Shown piece by piece: positions 55,144-64,000 of a DNA stretch of 64,000 nucleotides (positions are counted from its first letter, which is position 1; every line of letters starts with the position of its first letter). The position numbers and the translations under genes are program-made. Where the stretch lies: positions 10,712,414 to 10,776,413 of the forward strand of contig CM041294.1 of NCBI GenBank assembly GCA_023052935.1, in the 5' to 3' direction. The DNA comes from Piezodorus guildinii (taxonomy: Eukaryota > Arthropoda > Insecta > Hemiptera > Pentatomidae). The notes below the pieces were generated by a model that worked only from the letters and a program-made list of their open reading frames with translations, had not been told where the DNA came from and did no database searches.

Positions 55144-56294
55144 GCTAGTGTTCGCTTTTGACCTTCTGGTATATTTTTTATGTCCAGTTAGTGCAGGTAC
55201 GATAATTCCCTTAACTTTTATTAACCTATGTTAAATTTTCTTGAACCTTTCATTATTTCTATTCCTCATCGTTCGTATACTTATTCTGTCAGGTTTTACA
55301 TTTGTTCAGCTCTTTTGTTTTATCGAACTCTAGTGTGACTCGTGTTTTATACAACAGTTTATCATGTTTCGTATTTTTATTTCTTCACAAAAACTTATTG
55401 TTATATGATGAGTTATGCCCGTATTTCTCAATACACGAATAGGAAAGTTTCAGACCCCACATAGAGGAGCATCCAGGAACTGTCGTTGAAGGGGTTGGCG
55501 CATTGTGTTAACACTAGCTCCGACCACGTGCGAACCTCACATCGAGCCTGGTTCTTTCCCTTGCTTATTGTGAGTGCTGCTGCATTCGATATGGGAAGTA
55601 AGCTGGATCCCAGTGGTCGGAAATGGTCTTTATGACAACTATCATTGTTAGCCACCACGTTCTCCTTCGAGATCTTCAGGAAGTTGCGCGGTATTGTTGT
55701 ATTTGTTATAATTAACATTAACTCTTTACATTCGGGAAGAGCTCCGATTGTAATTAACAGCAAATTGATAATTGTCAATTTATACTCATATTGGATGCAT
55801 ACAAAAATTTATATTGGTTTATTCTTTTTAACAATGAATCTTTTCATCTCCCAAAAATAAAAAAATAAAAAATCAGCTGTTCAGTTTTAAGATGGCGGCC
55901 GATTAAAAGTGATTCAATTCAATAACTCAGTTATTTTTGAAGATAGAGATACAATTTAGCAGTGTTTTTTAACCAAAAAAATGTGAATAATTGTATAAAT
56001 GAGAAAAAAAAAATGAAATAATAATAATTTCGTTACTTATTCTGGGAAAAGCCCCTTTATAATAATAAAATATACAATAATGAGAGTATTACTGTTTTAG
56101 AGTAAGATTTAAAAAAATAAAGAAATATGCAGTGAATATTAAGTAAAAAAGAAACAATAAGAGAAATTTTACACATAAATACGCGCATAACTTTGTTATT
56201 TTTGACGATAGAGAAAAGTATGTTGAGAATTGTAGAATCAGTAAAGGACGATAAACAAAAAAGAAAAGGGAAAATGAAAACAATTGAAATCTCG

Positions 56295-56367
<73 letters not shown>

Positions 56368-57175
56368 CTTGTAACCACGTTATTTTCGAAGATAGAGAAA
56401 CATTCATAATTGTTTCTTAACCAAAACAATAAAAAATTGGTGGTTTTAGTGCCATTTAATAGAGAATTAAATTTTCAACTAAATGAAAAAATAATCATTG
56501 AAATTGGTATAAAACTGGCTTAGATATTGCGTTTTGAAATCTCTGTTAGTGACATGGTATGAACCTTTGAATTTTTGCTTTTTATATTACTCATCAACTG
56601 CTATATAATCAGTTTTACCCTAATATGGTTTTTTGGAAATAATAAACCATTGTGTAATAATTTGCAGCGTTTTTTTTATTATTAGCAACTATTTGCGGCC
56701 GAAAATTTTCACAGTAGAATATCTACTGAATTGTCATGGAAACTATTAAAATGTTATCTGTGTAGAATACCTAAAATTTCTTAGCCAATTCGGAAGTATG
56801 ATATTTTAGTATTTCTAGAAAGTAAACTGAAAGACTCTTAAAATTATTAATTTATGTATATATTACATATTTAAATCTTCATTTTTGTCCTAATATAAAT
56901 AAATATCCATCTTTAAAACGCTTTATATATATTTGATGTCTGTGGCGGTCGTGAGGAAGTGGATAACTCAAGTTATATAAAAATGAGTTAACTCCACGTA
57001 TCTCTCCCTCAGACCGTCTCCCACGTCGTGTTAAATTGGTTAAAGAAATTTCAGGTGGAAAGAAAGCTGTATGTTAATTATTACATTTTGGTTATTACGT
57101 AAAACTTTAAGTCACTTCCCTGTAAAATGGAAGATTTCGACTTAACCACTTATTCACGACTGCCATATATACTGA
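55144..57175. other. No gene supported; unclassified repeats and TA microsatellite
   Basis: A minus-strand frame of 116 codons (55428-55778; contains KGKNQARCEVRTWSELV) is unidentified and starts in AT-rich sequence. 55873-56010 and 56370-56450 carry the ATGGCGGCCGATTAAAAGTG repeat. The remainder is AT-rich. Confidence 0.4.
56297..56363. repeat. TA microsatellite
   Basis: Two TA runs around a short ATTATATAA interruption. Confidence 0.9.
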
Positions 57176-58372
57176 CAGATATAGCTTTTTTCAGTCGAAT
57201 TCATAATTTTGTTCAGTCAAATTCATAATTTTTTCAATCAAATTCATAATTTTTTCAGTCAAATTCATAATTTTTTCAGTCAAATTCATATTTTTTTCAA
57301 TCAAATTCATAATTTTTTCAGTCAATTTCATAATTTCTTGTACCCATTTTATACAGTTAATTTAATGAGGTTTTGCTACCAAGAACTTAACATTTTTATT
57401 AAATCCAGTTATTTATCCATTTAACGTCACTTAATGTTTACTAGTGGCTTAATCCGACGGTGCAGCGGGAGTCTTGAGATTGGCCTATCCAGGTTTACTT
57501 AAGAAAGGGATCTTTTACGAGTTACACTTATTAAATCTTTTAAGAGTCATCTGTGGTGCACAAATATAGGACGATCTGCTGGTTTTAGACTTGCGACCTT
57601 AAGCATAGAAGGCTGTCATGCTAGCCACTACTCCACAGGTGACCCTTTATGAATTCAGGTGTTTTAATCTGCCGGGTTTGAACTCATGACCTTAAACATA
57701 TTGTCCTTAACACCTTTTTGAAATCTTAAAGGGTCACCTGTGGAGTAGTGGCTAGCATAACAGCTCTCTCTGCTTAAAGTCGAAAGTTCAAAACCAGCAG
57801 ATAGCTCTATATTTGGTTTAGGGAGTAAAAATCCATGGTTATTTCGTCCTTTAAAAGAGGCTGTTATGTTAGCCACTACTCCACAGGTGACCCTGGATGC
57901 ATTCAGCAAGGTGTTAAAGAATAATATGCCCAAGGTCACGGGTTCAAACCCGGCAGATTCAAACACCTTGTTGAATGCATTGAGGGTCACCTGTGGAGTA
58001 GTGGCATAACAGCCTTCGATGCTTAAGGTCGCAAGTCTAAAACCAGCAGATCGTCCTATGCACCACAGATGACTCTTAAAAGATTTAATAAGTGTAACTC
58101 GTAAAAGATCCCTATGTTAAGTAAACCTGGGCAGGCAAAACTCCTGCGGCACCGTCGGATTAAGCACAGTAACATAAAGTGGCGTTAAATGGATAAACAA
58201 CAACAAGATTTAATAAAAATGTTAAGTTCTTGGTAGCAAAACTTCATTAAATTGACTGTATAAAATGGGTACAAGAAATTATGAAATTGGCTGAAAAAAT
58301 TATGAATTTGATTGAAAAAATTATGAATTTGACTGAAAAAATTATGAATTTGACTGAAAAAAGCTATATAAT
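57176..58372. mobile_element. Foldback element FB2, relative of FB1
   Basis: It has the same inverted ends (GATATAGCTTTTTTCAGTC; GACTGAAAAAAGCTATATA) and the same 21-bp arm units: about seven on the left and four on the right. The same inward inverted order follows. The centre holds four SINE-A-type heads in alternating orientation (about 57605, 57730, 57858, 57985). Confidence 0.85.
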
Positions 58373-58610
58373 CTTCATAATAACCCATTGAAGAACTGAA
58401 ATATGACAATCCACAATGTTAAATCTTGTGGAACTTCAAAAATACAGTTTTTGTTTTTCTGAATAGATTTTTGGTTTAGTAGTAATGAATCTAATCTTTA
58501 GAGGTAACATATATATTTCTATTACTGAAAACTGAAGCAATTACTTCAATTAAAAAAAATAGCAACTAGTGAAAATAATGAGAAGTGATTGTAGTAAACA
58601 ATATTTTAAT
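58373..58610. other. No gene seen
   Basis: AT-rich flank between FB2 and the hammerhead-bearing sequence. Confidence 0.35.
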
Positions 58611-58613
58611 TTT

Positions 58614-58653
58614 GCCGACGTTTCGGCTAACATATGTGAGCCATCATCAGGGC
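58614..58653 (-). ncRNA. Hammerhead-ribozyme-like core
   Basis: The reverse strand reads GCC-CTGATGA-TGGCT...AGCC-GAAACGTC-GGC. Stem I (GCC/GGC), stem II (GGCT/AGCC), both core strands and a GTC triplet are intact. The surrounding Penelope-like end is not otherwise preserved. Confidence 0.6.
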
Positions 58654-58718
58654 AGAAATTAGCAATGGCAAGAATATACTTTAACTTAAAAAAATGCTTA
58701 ATAAGGATAAGACAAGAG

Positions 58719-58752
<34 letters not shown>

Positions 58753-59247
58753 TGGAACTTGGATCAAGGCAAACAGGAAGTGTTATCACACAGACTATCA
58801 AATTATCCTAAATATATTATTACAGTATTGTTAATAGTAGTTATTTATTATATTTAGTAGAATTTTAAGCCCGCCATAATTGTTTTTATTATTTTTGTTG
58901 TATGGAGGGAAAGATCATTTTTTCCCCTGTCGGACCGCCACTATAGGTTATATCTGAATAATGCAAATTTTTCTTTTTCTTTTCTTACTAAGTGAATTTA
59001 TTAGAAATTCTGGTATCTATTTATGGCACAATTATGTACATAAAAAAGTCTCTTCCTTAAAAAAAAACTTTCTATTTGGTAAATGAAGGTAAGGAACAAA
59101 AAAGTCAATATGTTTTCTGTGGAAGAGCAACGGATGTTACAAGATGGATGTATCTTCTTCTTGGGCGTTATAATGTGGATAATACTATGTCTATTATTTT
59201 ACAGCCGAGAAGTTAATGCCGAATCCAGTCATCACAACACCTAATTA
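58654..59247. other. No gene; 29-base poly(T)
   Basis: A T run at about 58722-58750 may be the complement of a retroelement tail. No frame was supported. Confidence 0.35.
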
Positions 59248-59610
59248 TGCAGAAACTTAATTTATTTATTGTTTGCCAACGTTTCGGCTTGAATTTAGGC
59301 CATCTTCAGGGGCGATATAAGTTTTAAAATATAGACATAGATTTAGAAAGAAAAGAATTTTTATTTTTCAAAATTACAGTAAATACAAATAAAAATTTAC
59401 AGATTACAAAATAAAATAACATTATTTAAATTTTTAAACCTAAAATCAGACGCTTTAAATCTATTAATAAAATCATTAATACAATTAATATTAAATTTTA
59501 AAAATAAAATCAGATGATTCTAGGATATAGGCCGAAACGTTGGCACAAATAAATTAAGTTTCAGGTAAATTGAGTATTTTGATGACTGCACCCAGAATCA
59601 ACTTCTGGAT
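59248..59610. mobile_element. Inverted pair of Penelope-like ends
   Basis: AAACTTAATTTATT...TTTGCCAACGTTTCGGC at 59252-59288 is inverted at 59531-59566. The left arm (minus, 59275-59313) has CTGAAGA in place of CTGATGA. The right arm keeps only GCCGAAACGTTGGC. The terminus TGATGACTGCACCCAGAATC matches the other family ends. Confidence 0.65.
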
Positions 59611-60541
59611 TTAATTCCACCTTCTATGCTCTAGTTGCTTTGTGCTCGAAGAGAGGACCTTTACATTGAGATCTATTTAAAAAGTCACTCACCTGGTCCA
59701 TTCCTTATTATACCCATCTGATGATAACCTTATGAATTAGGTTTATTTTGATTTGTTTCCGAAACTCATGCACTTAAATGCAGCCTATCGATACTGCCTA
59801 ACTATCGATAATCGATCCTTAGCTCGATACTTATGTCTTCGTGATGTTGAACCTTGCAGTATAATGGTCACCTTCTCATACAAAACAGAACTCTGTTCAC
59901 ATATTTCTGTTCGCGTGGCTTAATTTTCTCAAGGAGCAATTATTTTTGTCAAAATTGTAAAGACTAATCTTAATTAAATATAACGTTGTACATTCCTGGA
60001 TCATTTTTTAATTAATTAATCATTATTATTGTTTGTTTTTTTTACTTTAATTTTTGATTGTACCAATTTAAGTACTTTTGTTATTTGGTAACCTAATAAT
60101 TTATTTTTTTTTAAACTAATAATCAATTATTTGTTAGTTACTGTTGCCTAATAGTTCTTTCTTATATACCCGTAGGTTAAATATAGATATAGTATCTTGG
60201 CGTTGATGACCTTTGGGTTTTACCTTATGACCTGAAAACCAAAACAAACAAACAAATGTTCACGGGGCTCATTCCAGCTCATGTTACCGCGGAGTGACAC
60301 AAAATCACATTAATTGACCTCTTCTCTTTTTCTTCTTAGTTCGATTTTTTGTTTTCAGCTCTAAACCTTCATTTGAATAATCCATGTTTCCTATGATGGT
60401 ACCGCCCATCGTACCCTTCAGTGAACTGAGTGTTCCATCAGCTCTGCACTTCATCAGCCGCTGGCTACAACTTACAAGACTGCGATCAATCACCTTTCGC
60501 CTTCGATACTTGTTTCCTTAGGCTTCCATCGAAGAGGAACC
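59611..60541. other. 3' flank of the ankyrin gene
   Basis: Two TATCGATA motifs lie at 59786-59793 and 59803-59810. A small minus-strand frame at 60305-60493 (ending RTKKKKRRGQLM) follows the ankyrin stop and probably lies in its 3' UTR. Confidence 0.35.
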
Positions 60542-61315
60542 TCATGAGTTGAGGAGCCTGAGCACAAGCAGTAAGCAGACCTCCAGTAGCAGCAGTATCG
60601 GACAGGCCTGAACCTCGACCGGCCAGGACACCTCGTGCGGCAAAACATCCTTCGACCTGCTCCACTCGAGGATCGCCACCGCAGACTCCTTCTGCTGGTT
60701 CACCAGAGCCATCGACAGCGGAGTCGCCCCGAAGACGTTCCTCGCCTCCGGATCCGCCCCTCGCTGCAGAAGCCACCGCACCGCAGAGGTACGTCCGTAG
60801 AGCGCTGCCTTGTGCAGAGCAGTGTCCCCGCTCTCCGTCTTGGCAGATACGTCTCCCCCGTGATCCACCAGCACTTCCATCACTTCCAGGTTCCCGGAGG
60901 CCGCCGCGTAGTGCAATGGCGTCTCTCTCGTATCTCTGTACAGCGTACCCGAGCTGTTGAGGACGTCCCTGGTTCTTATGTCGGCGTCCTGCCCCGCCTC
61001 CAGGAGGTACTTCACCAAGTCGACCTCACCATTCTTCGCCGCCAGGTGCAGGATAGTCTCTCCGTGTAGATTACATACTTTAATATCTGCAATATTTACG
61101 TCCAAATCTTTTCGTACATAATCCTGATCCAATTTCCTTAAAACCTTCTCCTTACTTGACAGTATTGAATCGGAATCTCGACGTTGGATGTTCCCTGAGA
61201 GAATGTCGATAGCCTCTTCCGCGATAAAGCCAGCTTGAGATCGCAACATCTTCACTTCTCTATTTTGGAAATACATCTCGGCCAGGATCGTGCTTCCCAA
61301 CAGGAACACACCCAT
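60542..61315 (-). CDS. Ankyrin-repeat protein, terminal coding exon
   Basis: The frame encodes 257 residues. A hydrophobic start (MGVFLLGSTILAEMYF) is followed by a charged linker and then by four ankyrin repeats: GETILHLAAKNGEVDLVKYL, RETPLHYAAASGNLEVMEVL, GDTALHKAALYGRTSAVRWL and a weaker fourth starting FGATPLSMAL. The TPLH-type helix signature and the GAD..A turn are intact in the central repeats. The ATG sits directly after a minus-strand acceptor (TTTTGTTTTAG), so it may be an internal methionine with more exons to the right. The C-terminus is a leucine-rich run ending LRLLNS. This could be a membrane tail, or it could result from a frame slip, because another frame stays open to 60486 and ends in a more ordinary basic tail. 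Ankyrin repeats are generic protein-binding modules, so no specific function can be assigned. Confidence 0.85.
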   Translation of the reverse strand: MGVFLLGSTILAEMYFQNREVKMLRSQAGFIAEEAIDILSGNIQRRDSDSILSSKEKVLRKLDQDYVRKDLDVNIADIKVCNLHGETILHLAAKNGEVDLVKYLLEAGQDADIRTRDVLNSSGTLYRDTRETPLHYAAASGNLEVMEVLVDHGGDVSAKTESGDTALHKAALYGRTSAVRWLLQRGADPEARNVFGATPLSMALVNQQKESAVAILEWSRSKDVLPHEVSWPVEVQACPILLLLEVCLLLVLRLLNS

Positions 61316-62111
61316 CTAAAACAAAAGGATATTTTTTGTTTTAATTTTACTTAATTAAACAGTTTGTTTTGTAATTAAAGGTAGAAATAAATGAAAGATG
61401 GTCTACTTTTTTTGGATATGATGATGTACTAAATTGAGTAACAAATGATTAGAAGAAGAGTTAATTATATTAATTAAGATTGCTATTCACACCAAATACC
61501 ACGTCATTTTGAACTTTTTTGTCATATTATATTGATTTGTAGGAAGTTAATGAGTCTGTTTCTATTCTAACAATCAACTGAGCAATGAACTATGGATGCA
61601 GAAGAAAGGAGGAATAAGTTAGATTTTATCGGACCATTCTTTTCGGATGGAAATCAGTATCTAAAAAAATCCCGAAAAACAAAATAGTGTTGGGTCCTTC
61701 AGATGTGAGTAAGCTGAAATCTGCTGTTTATTATCAACTAGATTTCTCCATTTTGTGTTTTAGCAAATCTGAAGTGAACTTAGTAGCAGTGTTTGTCTCG
61801 GAAACATTCAATAAAATTAGAATCGGTCGTAATTATTCCGAGTGGTTTGAAACTAGGCGACTCTCTTTCACCTCTTTAATTTAATTTATCAGTAGAATGC
61901 TTCAGAAGGAAGGTGATAAATATTTAAATCCGTTGTTAAAAAAAAATGTAGTTCTAAGGTAGCCAGGATTCTTGTAGTTTCGCAAAGGAGGAGGGGAGGG
62001 GGGAGAGTGCAGGAATCAGATTTAAAATCCTTAGGGCGTCGAAGGATGTCTCCCCTTTTTTAAAACAGTCTAAATTCAAACTTTAATTCCGTGCTTAAAA
62101 GCAAAAACATC
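61316..62111. other. Upstream intron of the ankyrin gene; LINE scrap
   Basis: 61795-61885 encodes FNKIRIGRNYSEWFE, matching the RTE-like LINE at 47541-47580 (VRIGHNYSEKFE). The rest is AT-rich. A purine-rich GGAGGAGGGGAGGGGGGAGAG stretch lies near 61986. Confidence 0.5.
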
Positions 62112-62300
62112 TGGGACGGGATGGCTGAGTGGGTTAGCTCGCCTTGCTTTGACCCAGTAACCACAGATAGCCATACAAATATAATTAATTATTACGAGTT
62201 CTTGTCTCGGTGTCGGGGAGAGGGGGGAAGGGGCCTTTTAACTCGGCGATAATCCCCTGACTTCAGCACCTGGCCCACGAAACCTCCACATAGTCTCCAA
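62112..62300 (+). mobile_element. tRNA-Ser/Leu-like SINE fragment
   Basis: GGATGGCTGAGTGGGTTAGC is an A box region of tRNA-Ser/Leu type. CTTGCTTTGACCCAGTAACC follows, but no B box remains. It is not a functional tRNA because it cannot form the acceptor or T arms. Confidence 0.45.
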
Positions 62301-62469
62301 AAATGAGATAGGGGTAAAAAAAAGTCTACAACCTTAATTTTTATCCAATCACCTAATTTACGTTTATCATTTGATTTATCTATTTTTCCCAAAACATTTT
62401 AGAGGGACCGCGTCCTTGAGTTTATTGGTTAATGTTGAGTGAACACGTGAAACTATACACTAACACTAG

Positions 62470-62535
62470 TACGTTAGGGTAAACCGGTAAAGGGATAGAA
62501 TGTGAATAAATACGGACAAGACGAAATATATATAG
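62470..62535 (+). mobile_element. RTE-like LINE scrap
   Basis: AACCGGTAAAGGGATAGAAT then GAATAAATACGGACAAGACG matches 47782-47835 (ACCGGTAAAGAAATAGGGC). It ends where the 21-bp array begins. Confidence 0.6.
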
Positions 62536-62537
62536 CA

Positions 62538-62745
62538 TTTCCAAGTCAATTGTAACCTTTTCCAAGTCAAATGTAACTTTTTCCAAGTCAAATGTAACCT
62601 TTTCCAAGTCAAATGTAACCCTTTCCATTTCAAATGTCACCTTTTCCAAGTCAAATGTAACCATTTCCATTTCAAATGTCACCTTTTCCATTTCAAATGT
62701 TACCTTTTCCAAGTCAAATGTCACCTTTTTCTTCACTTCTAGCCT
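62538..62745. repeat. 21-bp minisatellite, about 10 units
   Basis: The unit TTTCCAAGTCAAATGTAAC plus flanking T alternates with a TTTCCATTTCAAATGTCAC variant. The period is 21 bases, so it stays open and encodes a KVTFDLE heptad on the minus strand, which is a by-product of the period. Confidence 0.9.
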
Positions 62746-62955
62746 TAAATATTCCGTTTTATTTATTTATTTATTGAAAAATAATTAGTTTAATTAAAAT
62801 TATGACTTTTTTAATAATTTTGGCATATCATATCATGTTTTTTTGTTTTGTTTTTAGATATTTGATATCAAATTCTGTTTTTTACGAACTAATATTTAAA
62901 AAAATATTTAGTTTTTAAAATAGTTGTTGATTTTGAATTTTTAGAGGGGAGGGAT
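62746..62955. other. AT-rich spacer
   Basis: Nothing recognised between the minisatellite and the satellite. Confidence 0.4.
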
Positions 62956-64000
62956 GGTTTTTTGGGAATAATTAATGTGTTTTCGGGTATTATAATTACG
63001 TTTTTCGAGATGTCTTTTTAATCGCTCGCGTGCATATTAACTCGCATTTACTTTTAATGTTTTTGATTGATATAGGGATTAATTAATGTGTTTTCGGGTA
63101 TTATAATTACGTTTTTCGAGCTGTATTTTTTATCGCTCGCGTGCATATTAACTCGCATTTACTTTTAATGTATTTTATTGACATAGGGATAAATTATCGT
63201 GCGTTCGGGTGGTTATGATTACGTTTTTCGAGCTCTATCTTTTATCGCTCATGCGTATTTCAACTTGCATTTACTTTTAATGTTTTTTATTGATATGGGC
63301 ATTAATTGTTGTGCTTTCGGGTAGTTATGATTACGTTTTTCGAACTGTATTTTTTATTGCTCATAGGTATTTCAACTCGCATTTACTTTTAAAGTTTTTT
63401 ATTGATATAGGAATTAATTAATTGTGTTTTCGGGTATTATAATTACGTTTTTCGAGATGTATTTTTTATCGCTCGCGTGCAAATTAATTCGCATTATTTT
63501 TAATGATCTTTATTGATATAAGGATTGATTAATGTGCTTTCGGGTGGTTATGATTACGTTTTTCGAGCTGTATTTTTTATCGCTCATGCGTATTTCAACA
63601 CGCATTTACTTTTAATGTTTTTTATTGATATAGGATTAATTAATGTGCTTTCGGGTGGTTATGATTACGTTTTTCGAGCTGTATCTTTTATCGGTCATGC
63701 GTATTTCAACTCGCATTTACTTTTAATGTTTTTTATTGATATAGGGATTAATTAATGTGCTTTCGGGTGGTTATGATTACGTTTTTCGAGCTGTATCTTT
63801 TATCGTCATGCGTATTCAACTCGCATTACTTTTAGTTTTTTATTGATATAGATAATTAATGTCTTTCGGGTTATGATTACGTTTTTCGAGCTGTATTTTT
63901 TATCGCTCATGGATATTTCAACTCGTATTTTTTTTAGTATTTATGATTTAGGATTAATTATTGTGCTTTCGGGTGGTCATGATTATGTTTTTGATTGATA
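62956..64000. repeat. Satellite with a unit of about 112 bp, at least 10 copies, running off the window
   Basis: TTACGTTTTTCGA recurs with the first A of TACG at 62998, 63109, 63221, 63333, 63445, 63556, 63667, 63779 and 63879, and as a variant (TTATGTTTTT) at 63985. Most spacings are 111-112 bases. Two variants exist: TATTATAATTACG with CGCTCGCGTGCATATTAA, and GGTTATGATTACG with CTCATGCGTATTTCAAC. Confidence 0.95.

Noticed and set aside
55428..55778. 116-codon minus-strand frame as a gene
   Set aside because: It has no domain, no repeat relationship and no splice support, and its start lies in AT-rich sequence. It is left as an unassigned frame.
57664..57990. 108-codon minus-strand frame
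   Set aside because: It is composed of SINE-A heads in alternating orientation inside FB2. Similar frames occur at 48767-49652 for the same reason.
59786..59810. Two TATCGATA (DREF-type) motifs as a promoter
   Set aside because: Two or three occurrences of this motif are expected by chance in DNA of this composition at this length. The pair lies beyond the 3' end of the ankyrin gene and no start site is visible.
62112..62300. Functional tRNA-Ser/Leu gene
   Set aside because: Only an A box region is present; the T arm, B box and acceptor pairing are missing.
62422..62736. Heptad-repeat protein KVTFDLE on the minus strand
   Set aside because: A 21-bp minisatellite is open by arithmetic in several frames. 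There is no gene context.
63525..63755. Open frame with repeated GGYDYVFRAV segments
   Set aside because: It is the translation of the 112-bp satellite and has no independent coding evidence.

Overview
The window is AT-rich eukaryotic DNA, almost certainly from an arthropod and probably an insect. It has spliced genes with consensus GT/AG junctions, no operons, GC-rich coding exons set in AT-rich non-coding DNA, and a very dense and diverse load of transposable elements: Jockey-like and RTE-like LINEs, mariner, piggyBac, tRNA-derived SINEs, foldback elements, rolling-circle-like elements and microsatellites. I cannot name the species. The repeat spectrum would suit a large hemipteran-type genome, but that is inference.

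Three host genes can be supported. (1) A plus-strand gene at 15736-40134 in five exons, pieced together here from splice sites, encodes a roadblock/LC7 (dynein light chain) domain with an unusual C-terminal extension of about 210 residues. Its last intron is 19.3 kb and full of transposons. Its exon 3/exon 4 join is out of frame by one base, and a near-identical copy of exon 2 lies in inverted orientation at 21510-21594. (2) An intronless nucleosome assembly protein (Nap1) coding sequence at 50955-52004, plus strand, looks like a retrogene. (3) A terminal exon of an ankyrin-repeat protein lies at 60542-61315, minus strand; its upstream exons are probably outside the window.

Everything else is repeats, and their nesting gives a relative chronology. 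From 1 to 15.7 kb there is a TIR element, three LINE 3' fragments with visible target-site duplications, a piggyBac relic, a LINE inserted into a relative (8985-12175), and a mariner deletion derivative. From 15.7 to 40.1 kb the introns of the roadblock gene hold many copies of one interspersed family (17 or more copies in the window) with subterminal inverted repeats, a 3' hairpin and CA/TA microsatellite seeds, which I interpret as Helentron-associated. The same introns hold SINEs, a mariner relic, and Penelope-like ends carrying hammerhead-ribozyme-like cores. From 40.1 to 50.9 kb there are nested SINEs, a long AT-rich desert and a 1.6 kb foldback element built from inverted tRNA-like SINE heads with 21-bp repeat arms. 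A second such element lies at 57.2-58.4 kb. The window ends in a 21-bp minisatellite and a roughly 112-bp satellite that runs off the right edge.

The three genes show no functional link. The points most worth a second look are the roadblock gene with its inverted exon copy, the hammerhead-like motifs, the foldback elements and the Helentron-like family.
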